Source of the DNA: Phycisphaerae bacterium
GTDB lineage: Bacteria > Planctomycetota > Phycisphaerae > UBA1845 > JAFGLZ01
Direction: 5' to 3'
NCBI GenBank assembly: GCA_016927755.1
Contig: JAFGLZ010000266.1
Coordinates: forward strand, 1-58,434
Length of the DNA stretch: 58,434 bases
Positions 17,286 through 23,998 of this stretch are shown here, one piece after another. How positions within the stretch are numbered: the first letter of the stretch is position 1; each line of letters begins with the position of its first letter. The notes below the pieces were generated by a model. It was not told the DNA's origin and searched no databases. It saw only the letters and a program-made list of their open reading frames with translations. The position numbers were made by a program, and so were the translations under genes.

Positions 17286-17924
17286 CTAAAGCTCCTTGAT
17301 GCTCTGTCTTGCGAAGTAGGCCACTTTCTGGAGCGAGACCGTAATATCCAAGTCCTCGACGTAAACGTGGGGTGGAACCCTCAGGGTCACCGGGGCGAAG
17401 TTGAGCAATCCGCGTACGCCCGCGGCAACGAGTTTATCGGTGACTGCCTGGGCTTCTTTTGCTGGAACTGCGACGATGGCGATGAGAATGCTCTTGTCGC
17501 TCACTACCCGGCCGAGGTCCGTGACCGGCCAGCAGCGACAGCCGTTGATGACTCGATTCACCTTGTAGGGGTCGGTATCAAAGGCGGCGGCGATGGACAA
17601 CCTCGAGCTCTGACTGGGAAAGAACGAAATGATTGCCCTGCCGGCGTTTCCGATGCCGACGAGGGCCACGGCCATTCCTTCGGGGCTGTCGAGAAATCGC
17701 TCGATGCGGTCGGCCAGAAGGGCGACCTGGTAGCCGCGCTTGGGCTTACCCTCCGAGCCGATGACCATGACGTCCCGGCGGACTTGGGCCGCGTTGAAGC
17801 CCGACAGGGCGGCCAGCTCATGGGAGAACACATACTTACCATTACTGGACGCCAAGCGTTTAAGTATTCTGAGATAGACGCTTAGCCGATGGATCGTCTT
17901 GTCTGAGATCTCTGTTCCAGGCAT
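17286..17924 (-). CDS. rex: Redox-sensing transcriptional repressor Rex
   Basis: 212 residues, the normal Rex length. The N-terminal winged helix (about 1-80) has the family pattern VYLRILKRL and SGFNAAQVRRDVM. The Rossmann domain binding NADH/NAD+ shows VALVGIGNAGRAI. The C-terminal helix, which swaps between subunits of the dimer, is SLQKVAYFARQSI. Rex leaves its operator when NADH is high. It is the first gene of the hydrogenase operon and has a clear Rex operator between its promoter and its start codon. The whole operon, including rex itself, is therefore predicted to be induced when the NADH/NAD+ ratio rises, the condition in which H2 production is useful. Confidence 0.96.
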   Translation of the reverse strand: MPGTEISDKTIHRLSVYLRILKRLASSNGKYVFSHELAALSGFNAAQVRRDVMVIGSEGKPKRGYQVALLADRIERFLDSPEGMAVALVGIGNAGRAIISFFPSQSSRLSIAAAFDTDPYKVNRVINGCRCWPVTDLGRVVSDKSILIAIVAVPAKEAQAVTDKLVAAGVRGLLNFAPVTLRVPPHVYVEDLDITVSLQKVAYFARQSIKEL

Positions 17925-17966
17925 CTGTGAGCGTCTTCAGTAGAGAACTAGAGTCGTCCAGTCCTG

Positions 17967-17984
17967 CTGTGAATCTTATCACAA
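17967..17984 (-). promoter_or_regulatory. Rex operator
   Basis: On the minus strand this reads TTGTGATAAGATTCACAG, matching the Rex operator pattern TTGTGA-N6-TCACAA at 11 of 12 conserved positions, with a single mismatch at the last base. It overlaps the last two bases of the -10 box and spans the predicted start site, a placement that blocks RNA polymerase directly. The regulator gene itself begins 43 bases downstream. Confidence 0.88.
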
Positions 17985-18011
17985 TATAGCACACGCTAAC
18001 ATCTCTGTCAA
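17983..18011 (-). promoter_or_regulatory. Promoter of the rex-hyd operon
   Basis: On the minus strand, TTGACA (18011-18006) and TATATT (17988-17983) are separated by exactly 17 bases: a perfect -35 box and a 5/6 -10 box in otherwise GC-rich DNA. The predicted transcript starts near 17976, about 50 bases before the rex ATG. All ten genes down to the phosphatase at 4306 follow on the same strand with short gaps or overlaps, so this may be the main promoter for about 13.7 kb. Confidence 0.85.
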
Positions 18012-18096
18012 CTCAAAATACGTGCTTTGGCGCCCGGACGGGGGGCGGTGGTGCCAGGGGGCGATGTCGCGGAATGCCCTGTCGAAAAGCTGGAAC

Positions 18097-18120
18097 GTCG
18101 AAGAGTCGAAACGTCGAAAT
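18097..18120 (+). repeat. 8-bp tandem repeat, three copies
   Basis: Three adjacent 8-bp units, GTCGAAGA, GTCGAAAC and GTCGAAAT, with a related GTCGAAAA at 18081. They lie in non-coding DNA just before the 10-bp array. Function is unknown. Confidence 0.75.
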
Positions 18121-18136
18121 ATGAGAGGGATGGGAA

Positions 18137-18206
18137 CGATGTCCCGAAATGTCCCGAAATGTCTCGGAATGTCCCGGAATGCATCGGAATGCGCGGGAAT
18201 GCACCG
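18137..18206 (-). repeat. 10-bp tandem repeat array, seven copies
   Basis: Read on the minus strand from 18206, seven 10-bp units follow without gaps: CGGTGCATTC, CCGCGCATTC, CGATGCATTC, CGGGACATTC, CGAGACATTT, CGGGACATTT and CGGGACATCG. The period is close to one DNA helical turn. A related array with the same first unit lies at 58137-58186. The array is non-coding and has no spacers, so it is not a CRISPR. Confidence 0.85.
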
Positions 18207-18928
18207 TTTCTTGGGCCTCGGACCTCGGGCTTCGGGGTCCGGCGGGGGCATGGGGGGGCGTTGAGTCCGGCGTTTTGGGCATGACATCCTCGTGACATCG
18301 ACTGGTGGCGACTCGTCCTGGTGGCGTCGTGTGGATATGGGGGTCGGCGAACTTTGGGAGGGGGTGGTTTCGCGAACGGGAGAGGGGAAGAGGGAAGGAG
18401 CAAGAAAGAAGCAAGAAGGTAGATAGGGGTGGGCCTGGGGTTGACCTGTGCCGGCTGCTGATGGCCCGCTGCCGCTGCCGTGGCGATGGAACGCGAGCGC
18501 GGCGTCGAGGCGCTTTGGGGGGCGGGTCCGCGGGGACCCCATTCCGTGCCGCCCTGAGGAGTAGTGGTATTGAGGGGGGCTTATCGGACTCGGGGATGGA
18601 TGATATGGGACCTCTTAAGTTGGCTCACGAGAGGCGATTACGCCTCAATTGGGGTCGCCGGGGGGGCGAGAGAGGCTTTGGGGGGGCCGCAAGCGGGGCA
18701 GATGGCCAAAGCGCTGGGGGGTATTCAGCTTCCCTTCGGATTCCGCTCATGGTGGGGTGTGAGGTGGGGGGACATCTAACTCAACTCTGTTAAACGGTGC
18801 TTCGATACAGGTTATGCGGTGTCATCGCGCGTCCTGAGGGACAGGCGGGGACGGATCGAACGCGCCGAGGACCCTCTGTCGGGCTCACATTGAATCGCGC
18901 CGGTTGCGGCTGAGGCTGAAGGAACCCC

Positions 18929-20287
18929 ATGCTTTCGGATGTACTCCAGTACGTGGCTTACGGGTGGATTCCGGTCGGGCTCGCCGTGGGCGGATACGTC
19001 GCGTATCGACTTGCCTATCGGGCGGGCGGGCCGCTCAAGCGGATCAGCCGGAACCTGGAACGGGTCTCGCAGAGCATCGAAGGGGACCTGACGCAACTCC
19101 AACTCGCCGATGCGAACGAGCTCCTGAGTCAGGGCTGGAATCGGCTGATCTCCGAGGTGGTGGCGGCTCGCCGGGAACTCGAGTCGTACGAGGTGCGTCG
19201 TCAGGCCCTGGAGACGGTGGAGCGGTACCAGCAGAACTGGGTGAGAGAACTGCTGAACCACATGCCGTACGGTCTGCTGATCGCCTCGGAGGATCTGGTG
19301 ATCACGTTCGTCAACCCGACGGGGGAGCGACTGGTCGGGCAGGGACAGCAGGAGTTGCTTGACCGCGGCATCGTGGCGGTTTTTGGCGCGCCCTTGGAGT
19401 CGCTGCGGCACTCGACGGGGGGCACCATCGACCGGACGTTCGACGTGACGGCCCAGGATCGCCCGCTCCGGCTGAACGTGATCAAGATCGACGGGGAAGG
19501 GGGCGGTGGTCAGATCGCGCTGTTCGTACGAGACATGAGCCACCAGAAGGAGATCGAACAGGCTCGCGACCAGTTCCTGTATCACGTGAGTCATGAGCTG
19601 CGAACGCCCCTGACGAACATACGGGCCTACGCGGAGACTCTCTCGGAGGGGGTTCTCGAGGACCGGGATTCGCTGCGCGAGTGCTACAACGTGATCGTCT
19701 CGGAGACGGATCGTCTGGCTCGGTTGGTCGAGGACATCCTGGACGTGTCGCAATTGGAGGCGGGCTCGGCGCGTCTCGATTCGGACGACGTTCAGACGGC
19801 GCGGTTGATCCGGCAGGTCGTGGAGGACATGCAGGCTTCGGCGGATGACAAGAACGTCGAGCTCCTGCTCTCCATGCCTCCGAAGGTGCCGACGATCATG
19901 GGCGACAAGGAGCGTCTGGCGGTCGTTCTGACGAATCTGGTCGGCAATGCGATCAAGTACACGCCATCGGGCGGTCAGGTCGAGGTGAGCTGCGTGGAAG
20001 ACGGGGCGAGGCTGATGATCAAGGTGCGCGACACGGGCATCGGCATCGCGCCGGAAGACCAATCGAGGGTGTTCCAGAAGTTCTTCAGGGCCTCGAACGA
20101 GGAAGTGGCGAAGCTGCCGGGGACGGGGCTAGGGCTCGCGATCGCGCTGAGCACGGTGCGAAGCCACGGCGGGACGATCGAGCTCGTCAGCGCGACCGGA
20201 AAGGGGTCGACCTTCACGGTCTCGCTGCCGATCGGGAAGCAATCCAAGATTAGCGCAGGGGAGTCCAAGTCATGGCCGTCATCGTGA
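18929..20287 (+). CDS. Membrane-anchored sensor histidine kinase
   Basis: 452 residues. One N-terminal membrane helix (about 10-29) is followed by a HAMP-like linker and a PAS-like domain (about 105-210, HMPYGLLIASEDLVITFVNPTG). The HisKA domain has the H-box SHELRTPLTNIRAYAE with His222 as the predicted phosphorylation site. The ATPase domain has the N-box NLVGNAIKYTP, DTGIGIAPED and GTGLGLAIALS. The kinase is therefore complete. The start is ATG 18929 with GAAGGA upstream. Its end overlaps the response regulator gene by 16 bases, so the two are a coupled pair. It opens a plus-strand series of genes that continues through the secretion operon to 37.9 kb. The signal it senses is unknown; the cytoplasmic PAS suggests an internal ligand. 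Confidence 0.93.
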   Translation: MLSDVLQYVAYGWIPVGLAVGGYVAYRLAYRAGGPLKRISRNLERVSQSIEGDLTQLQLADANELLSQGWNRLISEVVAARRELESYEVRRQALETVERYQQNWVRELLNHMPYGLLIASEDLVITFVNPTGERLVGQGQQELLDRGIVAVFGAPLESLRHSTGGTIDRTFDVTAQDRPLRLNVIKIDGEGGGGQIALFVRDMSHQKEIEQARDQFLYHVSHELRTPLTNIRAYAETLSEGVLEDRDSLRECYNVIVSETDRLARLVEDILDVSQLEAGSARLDSDDVQTARLIRQVVEDMQASADDKNVELLLSMPPKVPTIMGDKERLAVVLTNLVGNAIKYTPSGGQVEVSCVEDGARLMIKVRDTGIGIAPEDQSRVFQKFFRASNEEVAKLPGTGLGLAIALSTVRSHGGTIELVSATGKGSTFTVSLPIGKQSKISAGESKSWPSS

Positions 20288-20700
20288 TCGCGGAGGATGA
20301 GCTTCACATCGCCCGCGTGGTGAGTTTGTGGCTGACTAGAAACCGGCACGTCGTTCACGTGGCGCACAACGGTCGTGACGCTTTGGATCTGGTGCGGCAG
20401 CACGATCCAGACCTTCTGATCGCGGACGTGAACATGCCGGTGATGGACGGGTTCGAGCTCGTCGACGCGTGCGCGGCGGAGGGCCGGCCCAAGGTGGGGA
20501 TCATCGTGCTGACGTCGCGGTGCGATCAGGCAGAGATCGGGGACCGTCTCAAAGGGCACGAGGTGATGCTTCACCCGAAACCGTTCAGTCCCTCGAAGCT
20601 GGTCGGGGAGGTCGAGGAGTTCCTTTCCGGCAGGCAGGCGAGGTCGGGGGCGGTGAGCGAATCCGAAGAAGGGAAGGCCAATGGCGTCTTCAGCGTGTGA
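20272..20700 (+). CDS. Single-domain response regulator
   Basis: 142 residues, a CheY-like receiver with the acidic pair AEDE (residues 7-10), the phospho-acceptor Asp52 (LIADVNMPVMDG), switch Thr in IVLTS and Lys in HPKPFSP. The last 25 residues are a polar tail with no DNA-binding domain. It overlaps both the histidine kinase upstream (16 bases) and the HD-GYP gene downstream (20 bases). The likely path is kinase to this receiver to the neighbouring HD-GYP or GGDEF-like protein by protein contact, or diffusible signalling to the pilus/secretion machine. That path is inferred from position only. Confidence 0.93.
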   Translation: MAVIVIAEDELHIARVVSLWLTRNRHVVHVAHNGRDALDLVRQHDPDLLIADVNMPVMDGFELVDACAAEGRPKVGIIVLTSRCDQAEIGDRLKGHEVMLHPKPFSPSKLVGEVEEFLSGRQARSGAVSESEEGKANGVFSV

Positions 20701-22216
20701 TCTGTCTCAACTGGATGCTCTGGCGTGCTCGGACCCGGCGAGGGCGTTCATCCTCGCCTCTGGGATGGAGGTCGGTCAGTTCGGGCAGATCCCGCCGACC
20801 TTCGCGCCGAGCTGCGAGCGGGCGTGCTGCAACGGGGGCGAGCGGGGCAGCGCGGTCGGTGTCTGCCGGCTCGTGGAAGGGCTCGTGACGGGCCAGGTAC
20901 CCGAGGCCGCTCAGAACCCGAGCCGCTGCGACCAAGGATACCTGGTCGGGGCGTTCCCGGGGGTCAACTCGAGCTCTTCGATACTTCTTCTGCGGGCGAT
21001 CGAGGGGCCGTCGGATTGCACGGAGTCGGAACAAGCGGCGGCCCAGATGCGGTTCGCGGGCAAGTTGTGGCAGCACGTGGAACAGCTTGCCCAGGAGAGC
21101 CAGGGCCTGGCCATGGAGTTGATCAACAGCTACGAGCAACTCAACGTCATCTTCGACATCACCAAGAGAGGGGCGGAAGTCCAGGACGTAGACCAGATCA
21201 AGTTGTTTCTCCTCCGGAAGCTGGCCGAGACGCTGTCCTGCGATTGGGCCTGCACCATGTCGAAGGGTGAGGTCTGCGACTGGTGGTGCGGGGACGGTCA
21301 GAGCGAGTGCGAGGGGACGGTGGGCTGGCTGCAGAAGGCGCATCCGGAAGTGCTCAAGGAGGTGAGCGAGGAGGGGCGGATTCTGGTGGGGAGCAAATCG
21401 TCGGGCGAGGGTGGGGGGTGGTCGTGCTCGGTGATGGTCGGTCCGCTCAAGGGGGGCGACGAGATCCAGGACATCGTGATCCTCGGGCGGCGGCAGAGCC
21501 GTGGGGAGTTCAAGTCCGGCGACATGAGGATGCTCGACTCGGTGCTCAGCCATGGCGGCGAGCTTGTCTCGAATCTTCGGCTGATGGAACGACTTCGGAC
21601 GCTGTCGTTCGAGGCGGTGCTGACACTCGTCAGCGCGATCGACAAGAAGGACTCCTACACGTCGGGGCATTCGGAGCGAGTGGGGGTGTTGTGCCGTTTG
21701 ATCGGGGAGCAGATGGGGCTTTCGCCGACGGAGCTTCAGGATCTGGAGTGGGCCGGCATTCTTCACGACGTCGGCAAGATCGGGATCAGCGACGGCATTC
21801 TGACCAAGCCGCGCAGCCTGACGGACGAGGAGTTCGACCACGTGAAGCAGCACCCGCGGATGAGCTACGAGGTGATCGAGCCCTTGCGGAGCTTCGGCAC
21901 GGTGCGCGAGGCCGTGCTGCACCACCATGAGACACCCGACGGGAAGGGGTATCCGGACGGGCTGAAGGGCGACGAGATATCGGTTGCCGCGCGGATCATC
22001 CACACGGCGGACACGTTCGACGCGCTGACGTCGGATCGGTCGTACCGTCGGGGATTCAGTCTGCGGCGGGCGCTGGAGATCATGCGTCAGGACGCGGGGA
22101 CGAAGATCGATCCAGATGCCCTGGTGGCCTTCGAGAAGGCCTTGGAGCTGTTCCGCGAGGAGCATCCCCGCCGGTATGAAGAGATGTTCGGCCACATCAA
22201 GGAAGACGAGGCATGA
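20681..22216 (+). CDS. HD-GYP domain protein, probable c-di-GMP phosphodiesterase
   Basis: 511 residues. The N-terminal 300 residues hold a Cys-rich stretch (SCERACCNGG near residues 45-54) and a GAF-like sensory region. The C-terminal HD-GYP domain starts near residue 310. Its metal and catalytic motifs are present: GHSERV, HDVGKIG with His362 and Asp363, HHE followed by PDGKGYP (Gly423-Tyr424-Pro425), and ADTFDALTSDR. HD-GYP enzymes hydrolyse c-di-GMP. It starts at ATG 20681 with AAGGGAAGG before it, overlaps the receiver gene, and its stop overlaps the next start as ATGA. The position upstream of a GspE with an MshEN-like domain suggests it lowers c-di-GMP for that ATPase; this is inference. 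Confidence 0.92.
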   Translation: MASSACDLSQLDALACSDPARAFILASGMEVGQFGQIPPTFAPSCERACCNGGERGSAVGVCRLVEGLVTGQVPEAAQNPSRCDQGYLVGAFPGVNSSSSILLLRAIEGPSDCTESEQAAAQMRFAGKLWQHVEQLAQESQGLAMELINSYEQLNVIFDITKRGAEVQDVDQIKLFLLRKLAETLSCDWACTMSKGEVCDWWCGDGQSECEGTVGWLQKAHPEVLKEVSEEGRILVGSKSSGEGGGWSCSVMVGPLKGGDEIQDIVILGRRQSRGEFKSGDMRMLDSVLSHGGELVSNLRLMERLRTLSFEAVLTLVSAIDKKDSYTSGHSERVGVLCRLIGEQMGLSPTELQDLEWAGILHDVGKIGISDGILTKPRSLTDEEFDHVKQHPRMSYEVIEPLRSFGTVREAVLHHHETPDGKGYPDGLKGDEISVAARIIHTADTFDALTSDRSYRRGFSLRRALEIMRQDAGTKIDPDALVAFEKALELFREEHPRRYEEMFGHIKEDEA

Positions 22217-23649
22217 GCGTTCAGACGGACGACCTGGTGCAGAAGCGTCTTCGCCTGGGGGCGATCGGCTCCTTGGGGGCGGTGACGCTGCTGTGGCTGG
22301 CGCACCTGCAGCCGCTGCTGTTCCCCGTGGGAACGGCGCTGCTGACGATGTCGCTGGTGCCTCTGGCGTGCGGCTTTCGGGGCACCGGAGGGGGGCTCTT
22401 GGGCCTTCTTTTCGGCGTTCTGTGGGTTGCGGCCAAGCTGGGCGTCAGCGGCGAGGCGGGGTTGGAGTACGTTCTGAATCCGGCCAACGGGGTTGCGGTC
22501 GGCGTGATGATTCTCGTGGGCGTGCTCGGAGGCGTGTTCTTCGGTCTGCCTTACGTGGGGGCGGATCGGCAGAGCGGGGTCTCGGGCGACGCGGCGAGGG
22601 TGGTGTCGGCGCGGCAGGGCGCGCCCGAGGACGGGATGAACGACTCTCAGGAGCCTGAAGACGTTCGGCGTTCGCTGACAAGCTATCGGGAGTGGATGAT
22701 CGGATGGAACCGGCAGACCGACCCTTGGTCGAGCTTTGACAACTTCGTTCGGGAACGGCTGCGCGGGCTGGTCGGGGCGCGTCGGATCCGGTGCTATCGG
22801 GTGGAGTCGGAAGATCAACTCCGGCCCCTGAACAAAGGCGATTCGGAGGCGCCGACGGGGATCGGTCAGGACGACGGTCTGTTGCGGCACGTGCTGTCGA
22901 GCGGGGAGCGTTACGTGGCGTCTTCTCCGAAGACGGGGGCACTGATCCGAGAGCTGGCCGAAGGCAGCGCGTCTTCGCCTGCGTGGGTGATCCCGATTCA
23001 GTGCACGGGTCGCGCGTGCGGGATCGTGACGGTCGGCGGCTTCGAGAAGGAGCGCGTCGACGAGGGGCAACTGGACCTTGCCGCGGACCTCGTGGAGGAG
23101 TTCTGGCTTCATCTGAGGCGAGCGGACGAGCTTCGGTTGGCGCAGTTGCTGGACAAGCCCTCCGGGGTGCTGAATCGAGTGCAGGTGCTGGCTCTGTTGG
23201 ATCAGACGATCGAGCGATGTTGCGGAGACAACGAACCCGTCGTGATGCTGGCGGTGGTCGTGGAAGGCATCCGGAAGATGGACGACGGGGGGATGTGGGA
23301 CAAGCGGAACGACGTGATCGAGACGATCGGCCAGACGATGCGGAAGCGCCTCCGCCACGACGACATGGTCGGTCGATTCAGCGACGATCGATTCGTGGCT
23401 CTGTTGCGACGGATGGACATCCCGCTGGCGTATCTGATCACTCGAAAGATCCTCGAGTCGGCGGAGGCCGAGCTGGGGAGGCTCGTTCCGGGGATCCCGC
23501 TGACGCTCCGCGCCGGTCTGGCGGGCAGCGGACTCGAGCAGACGTCGAGCCAGACGCTATTGCTCAAGGCGTTCTCGGACATCTCGGAGGCCCGGTCACA
23601 GGGGCTGACGGTGCTGGGGTACACGAAACGGGCCGAGGTTTTGTCGTAG
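22213..23649 (+). CDS. Membrane protein with GAF-like and degenerate GGDEF domain
   Basis: 478 residues. Hydrophobic segments near residues 17-60 and 90-115 give probably three or four membrane helices. A middle region (about 160-300) resembles a GAF domain. The C-terminal region (about 315-470) has the fold-level pattern of a GGDEF domain. However, the signature position reads GRFSDDRF (residues 387-394), so the GG[D/E]EF active site is lost and synthase activity is unlikely. Such relics often bind GTP or c-di-GMP, or act as partners. It is translationally coupled to the HD-GYP gene (ATGA) and followed 12 bases later by the STAS gene. Together these form a compact signalling block before gspE. 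Confidence 0.75.
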   Translation: MSVQTDDLVQKRLRLGAIGSLGAVTLLWLAHLQPLLFPVGTALLTMSLVPLACGFRGTGGGLLGLLFGVLWVAAKLGVSGEAGLEYVLNPANGVAVGVMILVGVLGGVFFGLPYVGADRQSGVSGDAARVVSARQGAPEDGMNDSQEPEDVRRSLTSYREWMIGWNRQTDPWSSFDNFVRERLRGLVGARRIRCYRVESEDQLRPLNKGDSEAPTGIGQDDGLLRHVLSSGERYVASSPKTGALIRELAEGSASSPAWVIPIQCTGRACGIVTVGGFEKERVDEGQLDLAADLVEEFWLHLRRADELRLAQLLDKPSGVLNRVQVLALLDQTIERCCGDNEPVVMLAVVVEGIRKMDDGGMWDKRNDVIETIGQTMRKRLRHDDMVGRFSDDRFVALLRRMDIPLAYLITRKILESAEAELGRLVPGIPLTLRAGLAGSGLEQTSSQTLLLKAFSDISEARSQGLTVLGYTKRAEVLS

Positions 23650-23660
23650 GCGACTGACGG

Positions 23661-23996
23661 ATGAAGATCGCGTCGTATCAACATGGGCGCGCGACGGTCG
23701 TGGCGCCTCGAGAAGCGATCGTGGAGAACGACTGCGCGGACGTCCAGCGGTCGGTTCTGGAGGCGATCGCGAACGGGGCCAGTCAGATCGTCGTGGATCT
23801 CGGCGAGGTGCCGTTCATCGACAGCGCGGGCCTGGAGCTTCTGTGCGAGCTTCAGAAGACGTGCGCGGACAGCGGCGCTCATATGAAGATCACTTCGGTG
23901 GACGAGATGTGCCGTGAGATTCTTCGCATCACGGATTTGGCGCATCAGTTCCAGACGTTCGAGTCGGTCGAGGAGGCCGTGAGGAGCTCGACGTAG
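23661..23996 (+). CDS. STAS domain protein (anti-sigma factor antagonist type)
   Basis: 111 residues, one STAS domain of the SpoIIAA/RsbV kind. The strand-helix signature VVDLGEVPFIDSAGLELL is present, with the phosphorylatable Ser in DSAG. No membrane segment is seen. It lies 12 bases after the GGDEF-like gene and 3 bases before gspE. In partner-switching systems such proteins are controlled by a kinase and a PP2C phosphatase. No matching anti-sigma kinase is encoded beside it, so partners are unknown. A link with the SpoIIE-type phosphatase at 4.3 kb is possible but unsupported by distance. Confidence 0.9.
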   Translation: MKIASYQHGRATVVAPREAIVENDCADVQRSVLEAIANGASQIVVDLGEVPFIDSAGLELLCELQKTCADSGAHMKITSVDEMCREILRITDLAHQFQTFESVEEAVRSST

Positions 23997-23998
23997 GC

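Larger units (their letters stand above)
18012..18928 (+). other. Long non-coding, G-run-rich intergenic region
   Basis: About 0.9 kb between the divergent hydrogenase and signalling/secretion operons. Open frames exist on both strands, but their translations are low-complexity (Arg/Gly/Pro runs) and I see no protein family in them. The region holds the 8-bp and 10-bp tandem repeats listed separately. It also holds long G runs on the top strand, including a quadruplex-type pattern at 18651-18698 (runs of 4, 7, 7 and 4 G). Only weak -10/-35-like words are found before the histidine kinase gene, for example TTAAAC near 18790, so its promoter is not assigned. Confidence 0.7.

Noticed and set aside
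18137..18206. CRISPR array
   Set aside because: Units are 10 bp, contiguous and degenerate, with no spacers and no cas genes nearby.
18008..18793. Several overlapping open frames in the 0.9-kb gap
   Set aside because: All are low-complexity products of tandem repeats and G runs, on both strands, without ribosome sites or recognisable domains.
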